Part shown: in pieces, positions 46,744 to 58,940 of the stretch
Layout of the letters: every line of letters begins with the position of its first letter
Numbering within the stretch: the stretch's first letter is position 1
Assembly (NCBI GenBank): GCA_014762625.1
Contig: JABURQ010000035.1
Location: 1-64,000 of the forward strand
DNA from: Planctomycetaceae bacterium
GTDB lineage: Bacteria; Planctomycetota; Planctomycetia; Planctomycetales; Planctomycetaceae
DNA: 64,000 nucleotides
Reading direction: 5' to 3'
Position numbers and translations under genes: made by a program
The notes under the pieces: model-generated
Told to the model about the DNA's origin: nothing
Seen by the model: the letters and a program-made list of their open reading frames with translations, nothing else
Database searches by the model: none

Positions 46744-47607
46744 ATGTGGCAACAGTTCCAACAATTCCTTTCCCTCATCCGCTTCAGTCATACGCTGTTC
46801 GCGCTGCCGTTCGCGCTCCTCTCGGCAGTCCTCGCCTGGCGGACCGCCGAGTTTCGCTGGCAGGAATTGCTGGGCATACTGCTCTGCATGGTCTTTGCCC
46901 GTTCGGCGGCGATGGCGTTTAACCGACTCGCCGACCGCAAGTTGGACGCCGATAATCCTCGGACTGCCAGTCGACACATTCCGGCGGGATTGATGTCCGC
47001 AAAAACCGTTGCCCTCTTTACGTTCATTTCGAGCGCTGGGTTCATCGCGTCCACCTTGTTGTTTCTCCCCAAGACCTGGCCCGTCATTCTCTCGGTCCCC
47101 GTTCTGCTGTTTCTGCTCGGCTATTCCTACGCCAAGCGATTTACTTCGCTGTGTCATTACTGGTTGTCGGCCGCGCTCATGCTGTCGCCGATTGCCGCCT
47201 GGCTGGCGATAACAGATAGTCTCGCACTCACACCGTTCCTGCTGGCTGCGGTGATCTTCTTCTGGGTGGGCGGCTTCGACATCATTTACGCCTGCCAGGA
47301 CAGCGATTACGACCGCAAGGTCGGTCTGAACTCCATACCCGCCCGCTTCGGAAACAAAACGGCGTTAAGGATCGCTTTCGTCAGTCACTTGATCACGATC
47401 GGCTGTCTCTTCGCCCTCTGGCATTACGGCGATCTGGGACCCATCTTTCTCGGGGGAATCAGCCTCGTCTCGCTGCTGCTGATCTACGAGCATTCGGTCG
47501 TCAGTGCCGACAACCTGAGCCGCGTCAACCTCGCCTTCTTCCGTATTAACGCGGTGATTTCAGTGGGACTCTTCTGTGTCGGTTTTGTGGATGTGCTGGT
47601 GAATTGA
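46744..47607 (+). CDS. UbiA-family prenyltransferase (4-hydroxybenzoate/menaquinone type)
   Basis: A 287-residue integral membrane protein with about eight hydrophobic segments. The two Asp-rich motifs are visible: NRLADRKLDADNP (about 60-72) and the loop around DIIYACQDSDYDR. It attaches a polyprenyl chain to an aromatic ring in quinone synthesis. The motifs resemble MqnP/UbiA-like enzymes of the futalosine menaquinone route. The ATG at 46744 is chosen; the frame starting upstream would add 24 residues. No other quinone gene is near. Confidence 0.88.
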   Translation: MWQQFQQFLSLIRFSHTLFALPFALLSAVLAWRTAEFRWQELLGILLCMVFARSAAMAFNRLADRKLDADNPRTASRHIPAGLMSAKTVALFTFISSAGFIASTLLFLPKTWPVILSVPVLLFLLGYSYAKRFTSLCHYWLSAALMLSPIAAWLAITDSLALTPFLLAAVIFFWVGGFDIIYACQDSDYDRKVGLNSIPARFGNKTALRIAFVSHLITIGCLFALWHYGDLGPIFLGGISLVSLLLIYEHSVVSADNLSRVNLAFFRINAVISVGLFCVGFVDVLVN

Positions 47608-47638
47608 GCGATCACACGAAATTCCGCGCAGCAAAAAA

Positions 47639-47665
47639 CCGGAGGTGATTGCACATCACCTCCGG
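47639..47665 (-). terminator. Rho-independent terminator
   Basis: An 11-bp stem (CCGGAGGTGAT / ATCACCTCCGG) with a 5-base loop, followed on the minus strand by TTTTTTG. It ends the transcript of the His-rich gene (stop at 47689) and could also stop the convergent prenyltransferase transcript. Confidence 0.88.
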
Positions 47666-47688
47666 TCGCTTGCGATGTATTCTTGAGA

Positions 47689-48276
47689 TTAGCGAATCCG
47701 GAATCCGATAGAGAAGCCGCCACGGCCGAAACTGATGTAGCTGGGGCGACGTCCACGATAACGACCGTGATCGTGGTGATCGTGGCGAGGACCGCGAACG
47801 ACTGGGCCTCGATTGTGCCGATCGCGATCGTGATCGTGATGCGCGTGTCGATCGATATCCTTCAATGAGTGGCGCAAAGCCTTCGCGATCGACTCGGCAT
47901 TTTTCACGGTTTTGATCACGTGGCGATCATCGTGATAGCGATGGTCGTCGCAAAGATCGTCGATGTCATCTTCCAGATCGTCGAGCATATCTTCCAGCTT
48001 GTCCGCCTGGCGAATGGTGGCATGCAAATCGTGACGATGCAGCACATCGTGACGTGTCGAATCAGCCAGACGGCAGATAATCGCCGCTCGATGATTCAAG
48101 CCGCGAGCGTGCGGAAAATGAATCTCAATGTCCTGAGCCACGTGATGAGCCTCTTTCGCCAACAGGCTGGCGAGACGACCGGGGTCGTTTCTGTCTCGCT
48201 CATGGTCGGCGTGGGCAGTCGGCAGCAGGCTCAGTGACAGTAACGTGGCAGCGATAAAGGTGAATGAAGTTTTCAT
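47689..48276 (-). CDS. Secreted His/Asp-rich protein
   Basis: A 195-residue protein with a signal peptide (cut near AHA, residue 23). The mature part is very rich in His, Asp and Arg. The middle (about 75-145) is helical with heptad-like spacing, and the segment at about 142-180 is a run of DHDRDRH and HDHHDHG groups. The C-terminus ends in Gly/Arg/Phe. Such proteins can bind Ni, Zn or Cu in the periplasm, but no known family is recognised. Confidence 0.7.
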   Translation of the reverse strand: MKTSFTFIAATLLSLSLLPTAHADHERDRNDPGRLASLLAKEAHHVAQDIEIHFPHARGLNHRAAIICRLADSTRHDVLHRHDLHATIRQADKLEDMLDDLEDDIDDLCDDHRYHDDRHVIKTVKNAESIAKALRHSLKDIDRHAHHDHDRDRHNRGPVVRGPRHDHHDHGRYRGRRPSYISFGRGGFSIGFRIR

Positions 48277-48720
48277 ACTGGTGTCCCTTTCGTAGGTCGT
48301 CGGAGTGAATCCTCGTGATTCGAGTGTTCCTGACGCCTAAGAAAAGCAGCCAAGATGCCAAAGCTGGCGAAGCGGGCACAAATAACTGCGTATCCCTTTT
48401 GATATCAGTGCGATACGACGAACAAAAAGAAGGACAATCAATCGAAGATGACAACCATGAAGTGTGATAGATATGATGGCGCCCTGTGTTGGATTGATGA
48501 CTACTTCCTGCCGTACCATTCCGGCGTGCCGAACCAGTCGTGCATTTCCTTCTCGAACGGAGCGACGATTTCCGCCGGTTCGGAACAGGTTCGCAGTTCC
48601 TTGGAATTCGAGCAGTTCAATTCTGGCAACTGGACAGCCGGTTCGATATCCTTTTGCGTCCGCGAAATCAGTTTCAACAACCGCCACTAATCGATTGTTT
48701 TTTCAAGCAAGTACCCAGGA
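48277..48720. other. Gene-poor stretch before the broken P-loop gene
   Basis: A 444-bp stretch with no convincing gene. Both strands carry open frames of about 80-116 codons (for example 48337-48687 minus and 48448-48690 plus), but none has a clear start or known motif. Part of the minus strand near 48500-48590 reads as a plausible protein end (EKEMHDWFGTPEW), so it may be a gene remnant. Confidence 0.35.
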
Positions 48721-49292
48721 ATGCCTGTTCTGACGATATTGACCGGATTGCCGGGTTCCGGAAAATCCTTCCATCTCGAAAAATATCACCCGAAGCATTG
48801 GAGCGACTTTACGCTGCCGAAGTATCGTTATGGCAAAGGGGGGTTGCCGGAAGTGGTCGCGGAATTGATGTCGGGGCGGAATTGATGTCGGGGCGGAATG
48901 TCGTGGCGGAAGATGCTTACTACTGCATCAGACGACATCGCAGGAAACTGGAAAGATGGCTCAGGTCTTATGTCGATGATTTGGAGGTGCATTGGAGATT
49001 CTTTGAAAATGCTCCCGAAACCTCCCTGCGGAATATCGTCGGAGACTTCCTCCGAGGTTTCCGTGACGTTCAGGAAGATTATGGGAGAGTCGAGGCATTC
49101 TATTACCTCCACCAAGTCTACAAGGTGGACTCCGGCGAGCTCCTCGCCGTCCACGATACCTATGCGCGAGAAGACGATATCCGGCAAACCGCGACCCTGA
49201 TTTTCAACGAGCTCCAAAAGCTCCGTCGCGAGAAAAAATCCAGGCAAGCGATCGACTGGCCGGAGAAGTGTCGGCAATGGTTGGAGATATAA
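48721..49292 (+). pseudogene. P-loop NTPase/kinase-like gene broken by a 17-bp tandem duplication
   Basis: From the ATG at 48721 the frame starts MPVLTILTGLPGSGKS, a Walker A-type P-loop, and stops at a TGA at 48883-48885. GCGGAATTGATGTCGGG occurs twice in tandem (48859-48875, 48876-48892). Leaving out one copy makes the frame run from 48721 to 49292, giving a 184-residue protein. In it AELMSGRN is followed directly by VVAEDAYYC, and a C-terminal Arg/Lys-rich part follows. As it stands only a 54-residue stub or a later restart could be made. Sequencing error and phase variation are alternatives. Confidence 0.75.
48859..48892. repeat. 17-bp tandem duplication
   Basis: Two perfect 17-bp units side by side, followed by a 7-bp partial third (GCGGAAT). 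The unit length is not a multiple of three, so gain or loss of one copy switches the reading frame of the P-loop gene. Confidence 0.85.
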
Positions 49293-49634
49293 TCTCAGCA
49301 AGTCGAGCACCTGAACAGCCGAAATGAAATGCTTCTACCCTGAATGTGGGTTTTACATTCCGGGGAAAGAACAGGCTTCATTGAGCGTCGTCAGGTCTGA
49401 AAACCATCTCAAGGAGGGGGCTGCAATGGAAAGATACTTTCCATTCGTGCGGATACTTTCTTTCCATATCCAGGACTCTGGCCGCCTCTGTTGAGAAGTC
49501 ACTCCTTTTTCGCCTGTCATTATACCCTGATATCTGCACATTTTCGGGCTGCGAGGATTTCTGGTTGAATTGGAACGCGAACTGCTTTCATCGAGCTATG
49601 GGACATCTTTTTTTCCTATTTCGATGGTTCAAAA
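49293..49634. other. Intergenic region upstream of the RND efflux genes
   Basis: A 342-bp gap. It holds a small inverted repeat, ATGGAAAG-ATA-CTTTCCAT (49426-49444), with a second CTTTCCAT-like sequence about 10 bp later. This could be an operator of the efflux operon. No gene is seen. Confidence 0.45.
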
Positions 49635-51119
49635 ATGAATTCGAATCCACAGGCTTCAAGCTTCAGTAAGATTTGGAGCTTATGCAGCAAAGCGTTTCCA
49701 ACGGTGATTATCATTGCGCTCTTCAGCAGTGGGTGGTACATGCTACATCAGCTGAAATCGGGGCACTCTGAAGCGATGGAAGTCGAAGCGCCGGCGGAAT
49801 CCCAAAGTTCGACTCAACTCGTGCTGCCTGAAGGCAAGATCAAGACGGGAGATTTCCAAAGCGAACCTGTCCAGTCTCGTCAACTACAACACGTGCATGT
49901 GGTGCCGGGAAGAATTCAGTATGACGAATTACACCACGTCGATGTGAAATCGATGATGCAGGGAATTCTGTCTTCTATTCGTGTCAAGCCGGGAGACCAG
50001 GTGGAAGAAGGTGCCTTGCTGGCGACGGTGAATAGTCCCGCGGTTGGAGAAGCACGAGCTGAAATTTTGAAGCGGCAAGCCGAGTTGAGGTTGGCGGAAC
50101 GTAATCTCCGACGAGAATCTGATCTGTCCACAAATCTGAATGCATTTCTCAAACAGCTCGATCAGGGTGTCGGTCTCGATGATCTGGAAAAGAGTTTTCA
50201 GAACCGTCCCCTGGGACATTATCGCGCGATGGTGCAAACCGCCTATTCGCGTTTTCTGCTGTTGGACGGAATGACCGAGAAGATTCGATCTCTCGAACAA
50301 ACCGGAGCCATCGCCAGCCGGGTGATTCGGGAGCGAGAGTCGGAATACCAGATTGCCCGAGCAGAGTATCACGCCGCCTGCGAACAAGCGGCCTTCGACG
50401 CGCAACAGGCCAAACTCGAAGCACAGGCGAAATACGATAATGCGGAGCGACTGCTGAAAATATCCCGACAGCAACTGGAATCGCTGCTCGGATATTCCGA
50501 GTCTGAAGTCTCGATGGAGTCAGACGCTTCGCTCTCTCGCTTTGAGATTCGCGCCCCGTTCGCCGGGACGATTGAATCGAGAATGAAGGCCGAGAATGAG
50601 CGAGTTGATAAGTCGGATACCATTTTGGTGCTGGCGAACACGCAAACGCTCTACGTTGAAGCGGATATTCGTGAGAACGACTGGCCGGCGGTCTCTCTCC
50701 AGACGGGAACCAAAATTCAGGTGATCGCTCCCGCTCTTCAGAATCAGAAATTTGCCGCCAAGGTTCACTATATCGGTCGCGAAGTGAATCCCACCACCAA
50801 CGTGATTTCACTCGTCGCCACCATCGACAACAGCGAAGGTCTCTTACGCCCGGGAATGTTTGTGAAAGTGGCTTTACCTGTTGGTGAGGAGCGGGAATCC
50901 CTCGCCGTACGAACGCAATCCATCGTCCATCAGGAGAACCGTAAATTCGTCTTCGTCGAAATTGACGATCGCACTTTCGAGCCTGTCGATATCGAGACGG
51001 GACTGACAACCGACGACTGGGTCGAGGTCAAGGAGGGCCTGAGAGAAGGTCAACCGGTCGTCAGTCAGGGGGTATTTCTCTTGAAGTCCGAGTTGTTACT
51101 CGAAGGAGAAAGTGAATAA
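49635..51119 (+). CDS. RND efflux periplasmic adaptor (CusB/CzcB type)
   Basis: A 494-residue membrane-fusion protein. A membrane anchor at about residues 20-40 is followed by a barrel-sandwich domain (VKSMMQGILSSIRVKPGDQVEEGALLATV, about 105-135). A long alpha-helical hairpin (about 145-300, rich in Glu, Arg and Ala) comes next, then RAPFAGTIESRM and a late PGMFVKVALPVG. It links the inner-membrane pump to an outer-membrane channel. The pump gene follows after 60 bp. A CzcC/TolC-type channel gene is not adjacent, so a shared one may be used. Confidence 0.9.
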   Translation: MNSNPQASSFSKIWSLCSKAFPTVIIIALFSSGWYMLHQLKSGHSEAMEVEAPAESQSSTQLVLPEGKIKTGDFQSEPVQSRQLQHVHVVPGRIQYDELHHVDVKSMMQGILSSIRVKPGDQVEEGALLATVNSPAVGEARAEILKRQAELRLAERNLRRESDLSTNLNAFLKQLDQGVGLDDLEKSFQNRPLGHYRAMVQTAYSRFLLLDGMTEKIRSLEQTGAIASRVIRERESEYQIARAEYHAACEQAAFDAQQAKLEAQAKYDNAERLLKISRQQLESLLGYSESEVSMESDASLSRFEIRAPFAGTIESRMKAENERVDKSDTILVLANTQTLYVEADIRENDWPAVSLQTGTKIQVIAPALQNQKFAAKVHYIGREVNPTTNVISLVATIDNSEGLLRPGMFVKVALPVGEERESLAVRTQSIVHQENRKFVFVEIDDRTFEPVDIETGLTTDDWVEVKEGLREGQPVVSQGVFLLKSELLLEGESE

Positions 51120-51179
51120 CGCTCCCCATCCCACCCGCCGATGAATTCCTCCCTCCTCTGATCATCTGGATCTCCTCTT

Positions 51180-54308
<3,129 letters not shown>

Positions 54309-54324
54309 AAAACGTTTCCCCTAA

Positions 54325-54360
54325 TGAGGGCGGGGTATTGAGATGAAATACCCGGCCTCA
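54325..54360. terminator. Bidirectional terminator-like stem between convergent genes
   Basis: TGAGGGCGGGGTATT and AATACCCGGCCTCA pair with one bulged G around a 7-base loop. It lies between the RND pump gene (ends 54308) and the response-regulator gene, whose stop codon (54358) is inside the right arm. Poly-T runs are short. Confidence 0.6.
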
Positions 54361-55770
54361 ATGGGAAAAACGATGGACGTTGATGCCCAGCGATCGGATT
54401 TTGTTGCGGAGCGTGACTCGTGAAATGCCCAGGATTTCCGCCGCTCGCGATTGATGACCTTCGGTTTGAGTCAGAACCTGTTCGATCAGCAAGCGTTCCA
54501 CTTGGTTGATGGTTTCGGTGTAGACATTGTGCGAACCGGAATCGACGAGCGATTGGACGTATTCCGAGAGATCGCGATTGAGTTCTGAATTCGGATCCGT
54601 ATGCCCCGAAGAATTCAGCGGAGGTAGAAAATCGGGAAGTAGCACCGTGCCTCTCGCATTGAGCAGCGCCTGTTTGATGACACTCTCCAGTTCTCGCACA
54701 TTCCCCGGCCAGCGATAGTTTTCTAGGAGCTGTATTGTTTCGGGAGCGATGGTCTGAACCTGTTTCCCGAAACGGGGACTGTTCTGTCGCACAAAATGCT
54801 CTGCCAGAAGCTTGATGTCGCCGCCTCGATCGCGGAGAGGGGGAAGCTGAATGGTCACGACGCTGAGTCGAAAATAGAGATCGCTACGAAATCGCCCCTC
54901 CGAGACGAGTTGCTGGAGGTCGTGGTTGGTAGCGGCAATAATTCGGACATCCACCGAGATGGGTTCGTTACTTCCCACTCTTTCGAATGTCTGGTCCTGA
55001 AGCACGCGCAGGAGCTTGGCCTGCGTCATGGGAGACATATCTCCGACTTCATCCAGAAACAACGTTCCCTGATCGCATTGCTCGAGTTTTCCCAACCGTT
55101 TACTTTCCGCCCCGGTAAACGCTCCTCGTTCGTGGCCGAAGATCTCACTCTCCAGCAATGTTTCCGGAATCGCCGCACAGTTGATCGCGCGAAAGGGACG
55201 GGCCGCCCGTGAACTGTGATGATAAATTGCCTGCGCCACCAGTTCCTTACCGGTCCCACTTTCCCCCAGGATCAGGACGTTGACTTTCTGGGGGGCGACA
55301 CGTCCGATCGCTGTATACACTTCCTTCATCGCTTTGCAGCGACCGATGATCGTGCCGAGATCGTGTGCATCTTCCTCTCCGGGTAATGACGGCTGCACCT
55401 TCACCATACGACTCAGTTTGAACGCCTTCTCAAGGAGTTCCTGAATCTCATCCAGTTCCAGAGGCTTGAACAGATAGTCGTAAGCCCCCAGTTTTGTGGC
55501 TTCGATCGCCGCTTCAACCGTCCCGTGACCGGTAATAAAGATGACCGGGACCCGCGCGTCGATTTCGCGCAGTCTCTGGAAGCATTCGAGCCCCGATCGA
55601 TCGGGAAGTTGCAAATCGAGGACGACCACATCCGGTGCAAATCGGCGGAAGGCATCTTCACCCGCTTCGGCGGTGGTCGCCGTACGGACCTCGGTTTCCT
55701 CGTCACCGAACGCTCTCTCGAAGGCTCGACAGATCGCGAGTTCGTCGTCAATCACCAGGAGTGTTTGCAT
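54358..55770 (-). CDS. Sigma-54-dependent response regulator (NtrC/AtoC type)
   Basis: A 470-residue regulator with three parts. The receiver domain is at 1-125, with phospho-acceptor D52 in VVLDLQLPD. The AAA+ domain (about 145-385) has GESGTGKE and the sigma-54 contact loop GAFTGA. A Fis-type helix-turn-helix ends the protein (RAAEILGISRVTLRNKI). It would activate sigma-54 promoters once phosphorylated by the histidine kinase, whose stop overlaps its start by one base. The targets are unknown. Confidence 0.92.
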   Translation of the reverse strand: MQTLLVIDDELAICRAFERAFGDEETEVRTATTAEAGEDAFRRFAPDVVVLDLQLPDRSGLECFQRLREIDARVPVIFITGHGTVEAAIEATKLGAYDYLFKPLELDEIQELLEKAFKLSRMVKVQPSLPGEEDAHDLGTIIGRCKAMKEVYTAIGRVAPQKVNVLILGESGTGKELVAQAIYHHSSRAARPFRAINCAAIPETLLESEIFGHERGAFTGAESKRLGKLEQCDQGTLFLDEVGDMSPMTQAKLLRVLQDQTFERVGSNEPISVDVRIIAATNHDLQQLVSEGRFRSDLYFRLSVVTIQLPPLRDRGGDIKLLAEHFVRQNSPRFGKQVQTIAPETIQLLENYRWPGNVRELESVIKQALLNARGTVLLPDFLPPLNSSGHTDPNSELNRDLSEYVQSLVDSGSHNVYTETINQVERLLIEQVLTQTEGHQSRAAEILGISRVTLRNKIRSLGINVHRFSH

Positions 55771-57065
55771 CAGTCTTGTTCTCGAAGTTCAGAGTGTTCG
55801 GCGTCGGGAAGAATCAACTCAAAACAGGCGCCGCCTTCGGCGAGATTTCTCCCCGTTAGAGAGCCGTGATGGGCTTCGGCGATTCGGCGGCAGATTCCGA
55901 GCCCCAAACCGATGCCGTTCGGCTTCGAGGTGACGAATGGAGAAAAGAGCTTGTCAATAATCTCGGGAGCAATTCCCGAACCGCTGTCAGAAACCTGTAG
56001 ATGAATTTCCCCCTCGCTAACAGTCGATTCCAGAGACAGCTTCCCTCCGTCCTGCATGGCATCGAGTGCGTTCAGACATAAATTCAACAGCAGTTGCTGA
56101 AGCTGAACCGGATCGCCGTAGAGAGTCGCCGGCGGTTCCGAAAAATCGGTTTGAATCGTCACCCCCGCCTCCTCGCAACGTCCCCGGATCAGTCGCAATG
56201 TTTTCTGCAAAACTTCATCCAGAGAAAAGTCTCTGAACTCTCCCTGCTCCGGGCGACCGTATTCCAACAGCCCATTCACCGAACGTTCCATGCGGTAAAT
56301 CTCCTGCTCGACAAGGTCGAGATCTTCGGTTGGCAGGCCTTGTTCGGCGAATCGATCGCGATTGATTTGAATGAGCATTTTGATGGAGGTCAGCGGATTT
56401 CTGATTTCGTGGGCCACCCCGGTCGCCAGTTGCGCCAACGTCGCCATTTGTTGTCCTTTAAGGGCTTCGCGCTCCCGAGCAGCCTGGACTCTTTCCTCTT
56501 GCAGCCGTTGATGTTCGGTCAGGTCTCTGACGATGGCAATCGTGTCCACATCGGATTTCGAAGGGGATTGACTGATCGAAACCATTAACGGGAAAGACTC
56601 ACGGTTCGGTCTCAACCCCTCCAGGGTAAGTTCTCCTCCTTGGGTGATGTTGTCGAATGTTAGTTCGGGAATCAAAGACCGAATCTCGACGCCGATAATT
56701 TCCTCCACTGGCAGCTCAAAGAGCTTCTTGGCTGCACGATTCGCCGAAGTGATCGTGCCGGATCGGTCGATCGTCAGAATCCCTTCGCCGGCATTGGCGA
56801 CGATCGTTTCAGAGCGGGCGATTTCCTGAGCGGCGATGCGACGCAAAGGTCCCACGATTAACCACCACAGGACCGGAGCACAGACGACCGTCAGCAAGCC
56901 CGCATCGAGTAACGCTCGAATGAGGGGATTCATCGACTGAGGGGTGAGATAAGGTAGCGCCAGCATCACCACCAGTTCGATTCCAAACACGACCAACAGC
57001 ATCATAGCGAGGATCTGAAGCGGAGACTGTAAAAAATTGGTGAGCAGGCGTGTCGCTTTTGACAT
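55770..57065 (-). CDS. PAS-domain sensor histidine kinase
   Basis: A 431-residue membrane kinase. Two hydrophobic segments (about 13-35 and 48-70) with almost no periplasmic loop are followed by a PAS domain (about 85-195). A HisKA box comes next (VAHEIRNPLTSIKML, phospho-His near 215), then HATPase motifs NLCLNALDAM, DSGSGIAPE and GIGLGLGICRRIAE. It phosphorylates the response regulator encoded downstream. The short periplasmic part suggests it senses an intracellular or membrane signal. Confidence 0.9.
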   Translation of the reverse strand: MSKATRLLTNFLQSPLQILAMMLLVVFGIELVVMLALPYLTPQSMNPLIRALLDAGLLTVVCAPVLWWLIVGPLRRIAAQEIARSETIVANAGEGILTIDRSGTITSANRAAKKLFELPVEEIIGVEIRSLIPELTFDNITQGGELTLEGLRPNRESFPLMVSISQSPSKSDVDTIAIVRDLTEHQRLQEERVQAAREREALKGQQMATLAQLATGVAHEIRNPLTSIKMLIQINRDRFAEQGLPTEDLDLVEQEIYRMERSVNGLLEYGRPEQGEFRDFSLDEVLQKTLRLIRGRCEEAGVTIQTDFSEPPATLYGDPVQLQQLLLNLCLNALDAMQDGGKLSLESTVSEGEIHLQVSDSGSGIAPEIIDKLFSPFVTSKPNGIGLGLGICRRIAEAHHGSLTGRNLAEGGACFELILPDAEHSELREQD

Positions 57066-57214
57066 TCTGAGAGGCTGAAACAGTATTTTGAGTGGTGTTC
57101 AACGGGTTTCGCAATCAATCATAACACCCGATCGAGCGAATGGCGCATCCAATCCCCGCAGGAACACGCCAGGCGACAAGAGCTTTTCTTCCTAATCCGC
57201 TTTTTTAAGGGTGA

Positions 57215-58909
57215 CTACTCGGCGATCAGGCTTTCGGCGAACGGAGTGATACTGGGAATGCGTTCGCTACGATAAACCGACCAGCCAAGCCCTTTTTCAA
57301 TCGGGCTCTCGATCCGTACTTCCCAGACGCGCTCGGCAGGGGTTTCGTGCGTGATTTCCAGAATCCGCGCCCACTGATGGTCGGATGGTATCTTGTCCGA
57401 CGGAATATCACCCTCCAGTTCGATGTGGCCACCGTCGGTGATCAGAATATTCCCTGTTTGAGGGAGCTGGTCGGCTTCTCCATAAAATGGTGTGTAAAAC
57501 GGTTCGTGATTCTCGCCCCGGTATTCCCAAACCTTCGCGACTGTCATCGCCTCCTCATCTACCTTCAATTCCAGCACGCGGCTGAAATTGTCCGGGGCGG
57601 CTGTTCCGTCGTCGGGAAGAATCGAACGGTAGTTACCGTTGTCGTACATCAGTAGAGTTCCCCGCGAGGTTAATTGCGGCCCGTGTTGATGATACGGCCA
57701 GATCCATTCTCCCTTTTGTCGAAGGAGCTTTTCTTTCCACGGACTTTTCCATTCTGCCGGATCTCCCAGGATCCAGCGAATTTCCCCGGTCGGAAAATGG
57801 ATTTTGACCAGACAATCCTGATGTCTCAACGAAAGAATGATCCAGTCTTCTTCGTCCGTAGGAATGATGGCATTCGCGTGGCTCCAGTCTTCCGTATTTT
57901 TGACCCCGGTTTCTGTGTATTTGTTGTTCCAGAAATTTCCGAAGGCTCCGTGACTGATGCGGGTGTGGTCGAGGTGTTCGAACAAATCGAGACGACGAAG
58001 AACTTTTCCATCCACGCCAAACTCCACAATTTCATCTCCCACGACATCCGCCTGATTGTTCTTTCTCAAATTCGGAAGATCGGGATAGTAATCATCGAGT
58101 TGACGCATCGTCGTGGAAAGGGCCAGAAACTTGCCGTCCGGCATCGGCAGAATTTCATGATGTAGCGTATCGCAATCGATCGGGATCGAATCGGGATTCG
58201 GCGGCGGACCAACATTGGCGGCATGCCATTCTCGCACCACCTCCCCTAATAGGTTGATCTCGATCATCCGACGGTAGCCGGCATGATTGTAAAGAAGGTG
58301 CCCGTTTTCCAGGATCTCGATGCTGGCGGTCCGATGGTCTGATTTGTAATACCAGATCACCTCTCCCTCGGCATCGACCATCATCATGTACCCATAATCC
58401 ATCAGGTCCACATCCCGATCCCAGATGTTGACCGCGAAGAGCGTCACTCCCGGTTCCATCTTCTCCGGTTGGCTGATCGTGGTATTAAGCGGAGGAAACC
58501 ACTTCGGCAAAGGAGGCGTGACGAATTCCAAAGGATCGCTCTTCTCATACTCGCCGCTTTCCGTCTCCGCTCGCACTACAATTTGATGGGTTCGCTCGGG
58601 TCGCATTCCCAGCAACGGAATTTTCAGCGATTTCGCAGGCAGCATTTTGGGACGATAACTCCACTGTCGCTCTCCATCATCCACTTCCAACGCCACGACA
58701 ACGTCTTCAGTCGCCTCAACCGTGATGATCGCGGCTAAAGGGGCGGCTTCGTTGGGATTCGGCTCGACGATGGGGGGGCTTGTCAAAAGAGTCCCCTGCT
58801 GCATCCCCTCGGTCGATTCCTGAGCGGGAATCGGTCTGGCGGAGGGCGGTTCGCGATCGCAACCGGCCAACAGACACAGAAATGCGGTGAGCGCAATCGC
58901 GTGCTTCAT
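57215..58909 (-). CDS. Arylsulfotransferase-like lipoprotein
   Basis: A 564-residue lipoprotein with a signal and lipobox LLAGC (about 13-17). A beta-rich domain comes first (about 55-130), then a six-bladed-propeller-type body with WYYKSDHRTASIEILENGHLL, HHEILPMPDGKFLAL (about 240-255), DWSHANAI (about 345) and HQHGPQL (about 405). These are blocks of the arylsulfate sulfotransferase (ASST) family, which in Gram-negatives moves sulfate between phenols in the periplasm. The active-site His cannot be fixed by eye. Confidence 0.8.
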   Translation of the reverse strand: MKHAIALTAFLCLLAGCDREPPSARPIPAQESTEGMQQGTLLTSPPIVEPNPNEAAPLAAIITVEATEDVVVALEVDDGERQWSYRPKMLPAKSLKIPLLGMRPERTHQIVVRAETESGEYEKSDPLEFVTPPLPKWFPPLNTTISQPEKMEPGVTLFAVNIWDRDVDLMDYGYMMMVDAEGEVIWYYKSDHRTASIEILENGHLLYNHAGYRRMIEINLLGEVVREWHAANVGPPPNPDSIPIDCDTLHHEILPMPDGKFLALSTTMRQLDDYYPDLPNLRKNNQADVVGDEIVEFGVDGKVLRRLDLFEHLDHTRISHGAFGNFWNNKYTETGVKNTEDWSHANAIIPTDEEDWIILSLRHQDCLVKIHFPTGEIRWILGDPAEWKSPWKEKLLRQKGEWIWPYHQHGPQLTSRGTLLMYDNGNYRSILPDDGTAAPDNFSRVLELKVDEEAMTVAKVWEYRGENHEPFYTPFYGEADQLPQTGNILITDGGHIELEGDIPSDKIPSDHQWARILEITHETPAERVWEVRIESPIEKGLGWSVYRSERIPSITPFAESLIAE

Positions 58910-58940
58910 GACAGCTCGCTTGTCGAGATGGATGGGAATT

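Noticed and set aside
57100-57125. Further copy of the dispersed repeat end (TTCAACGGGTTT)
   Set aside because: Only about 12 bp match and the flanks do not; probably chance.
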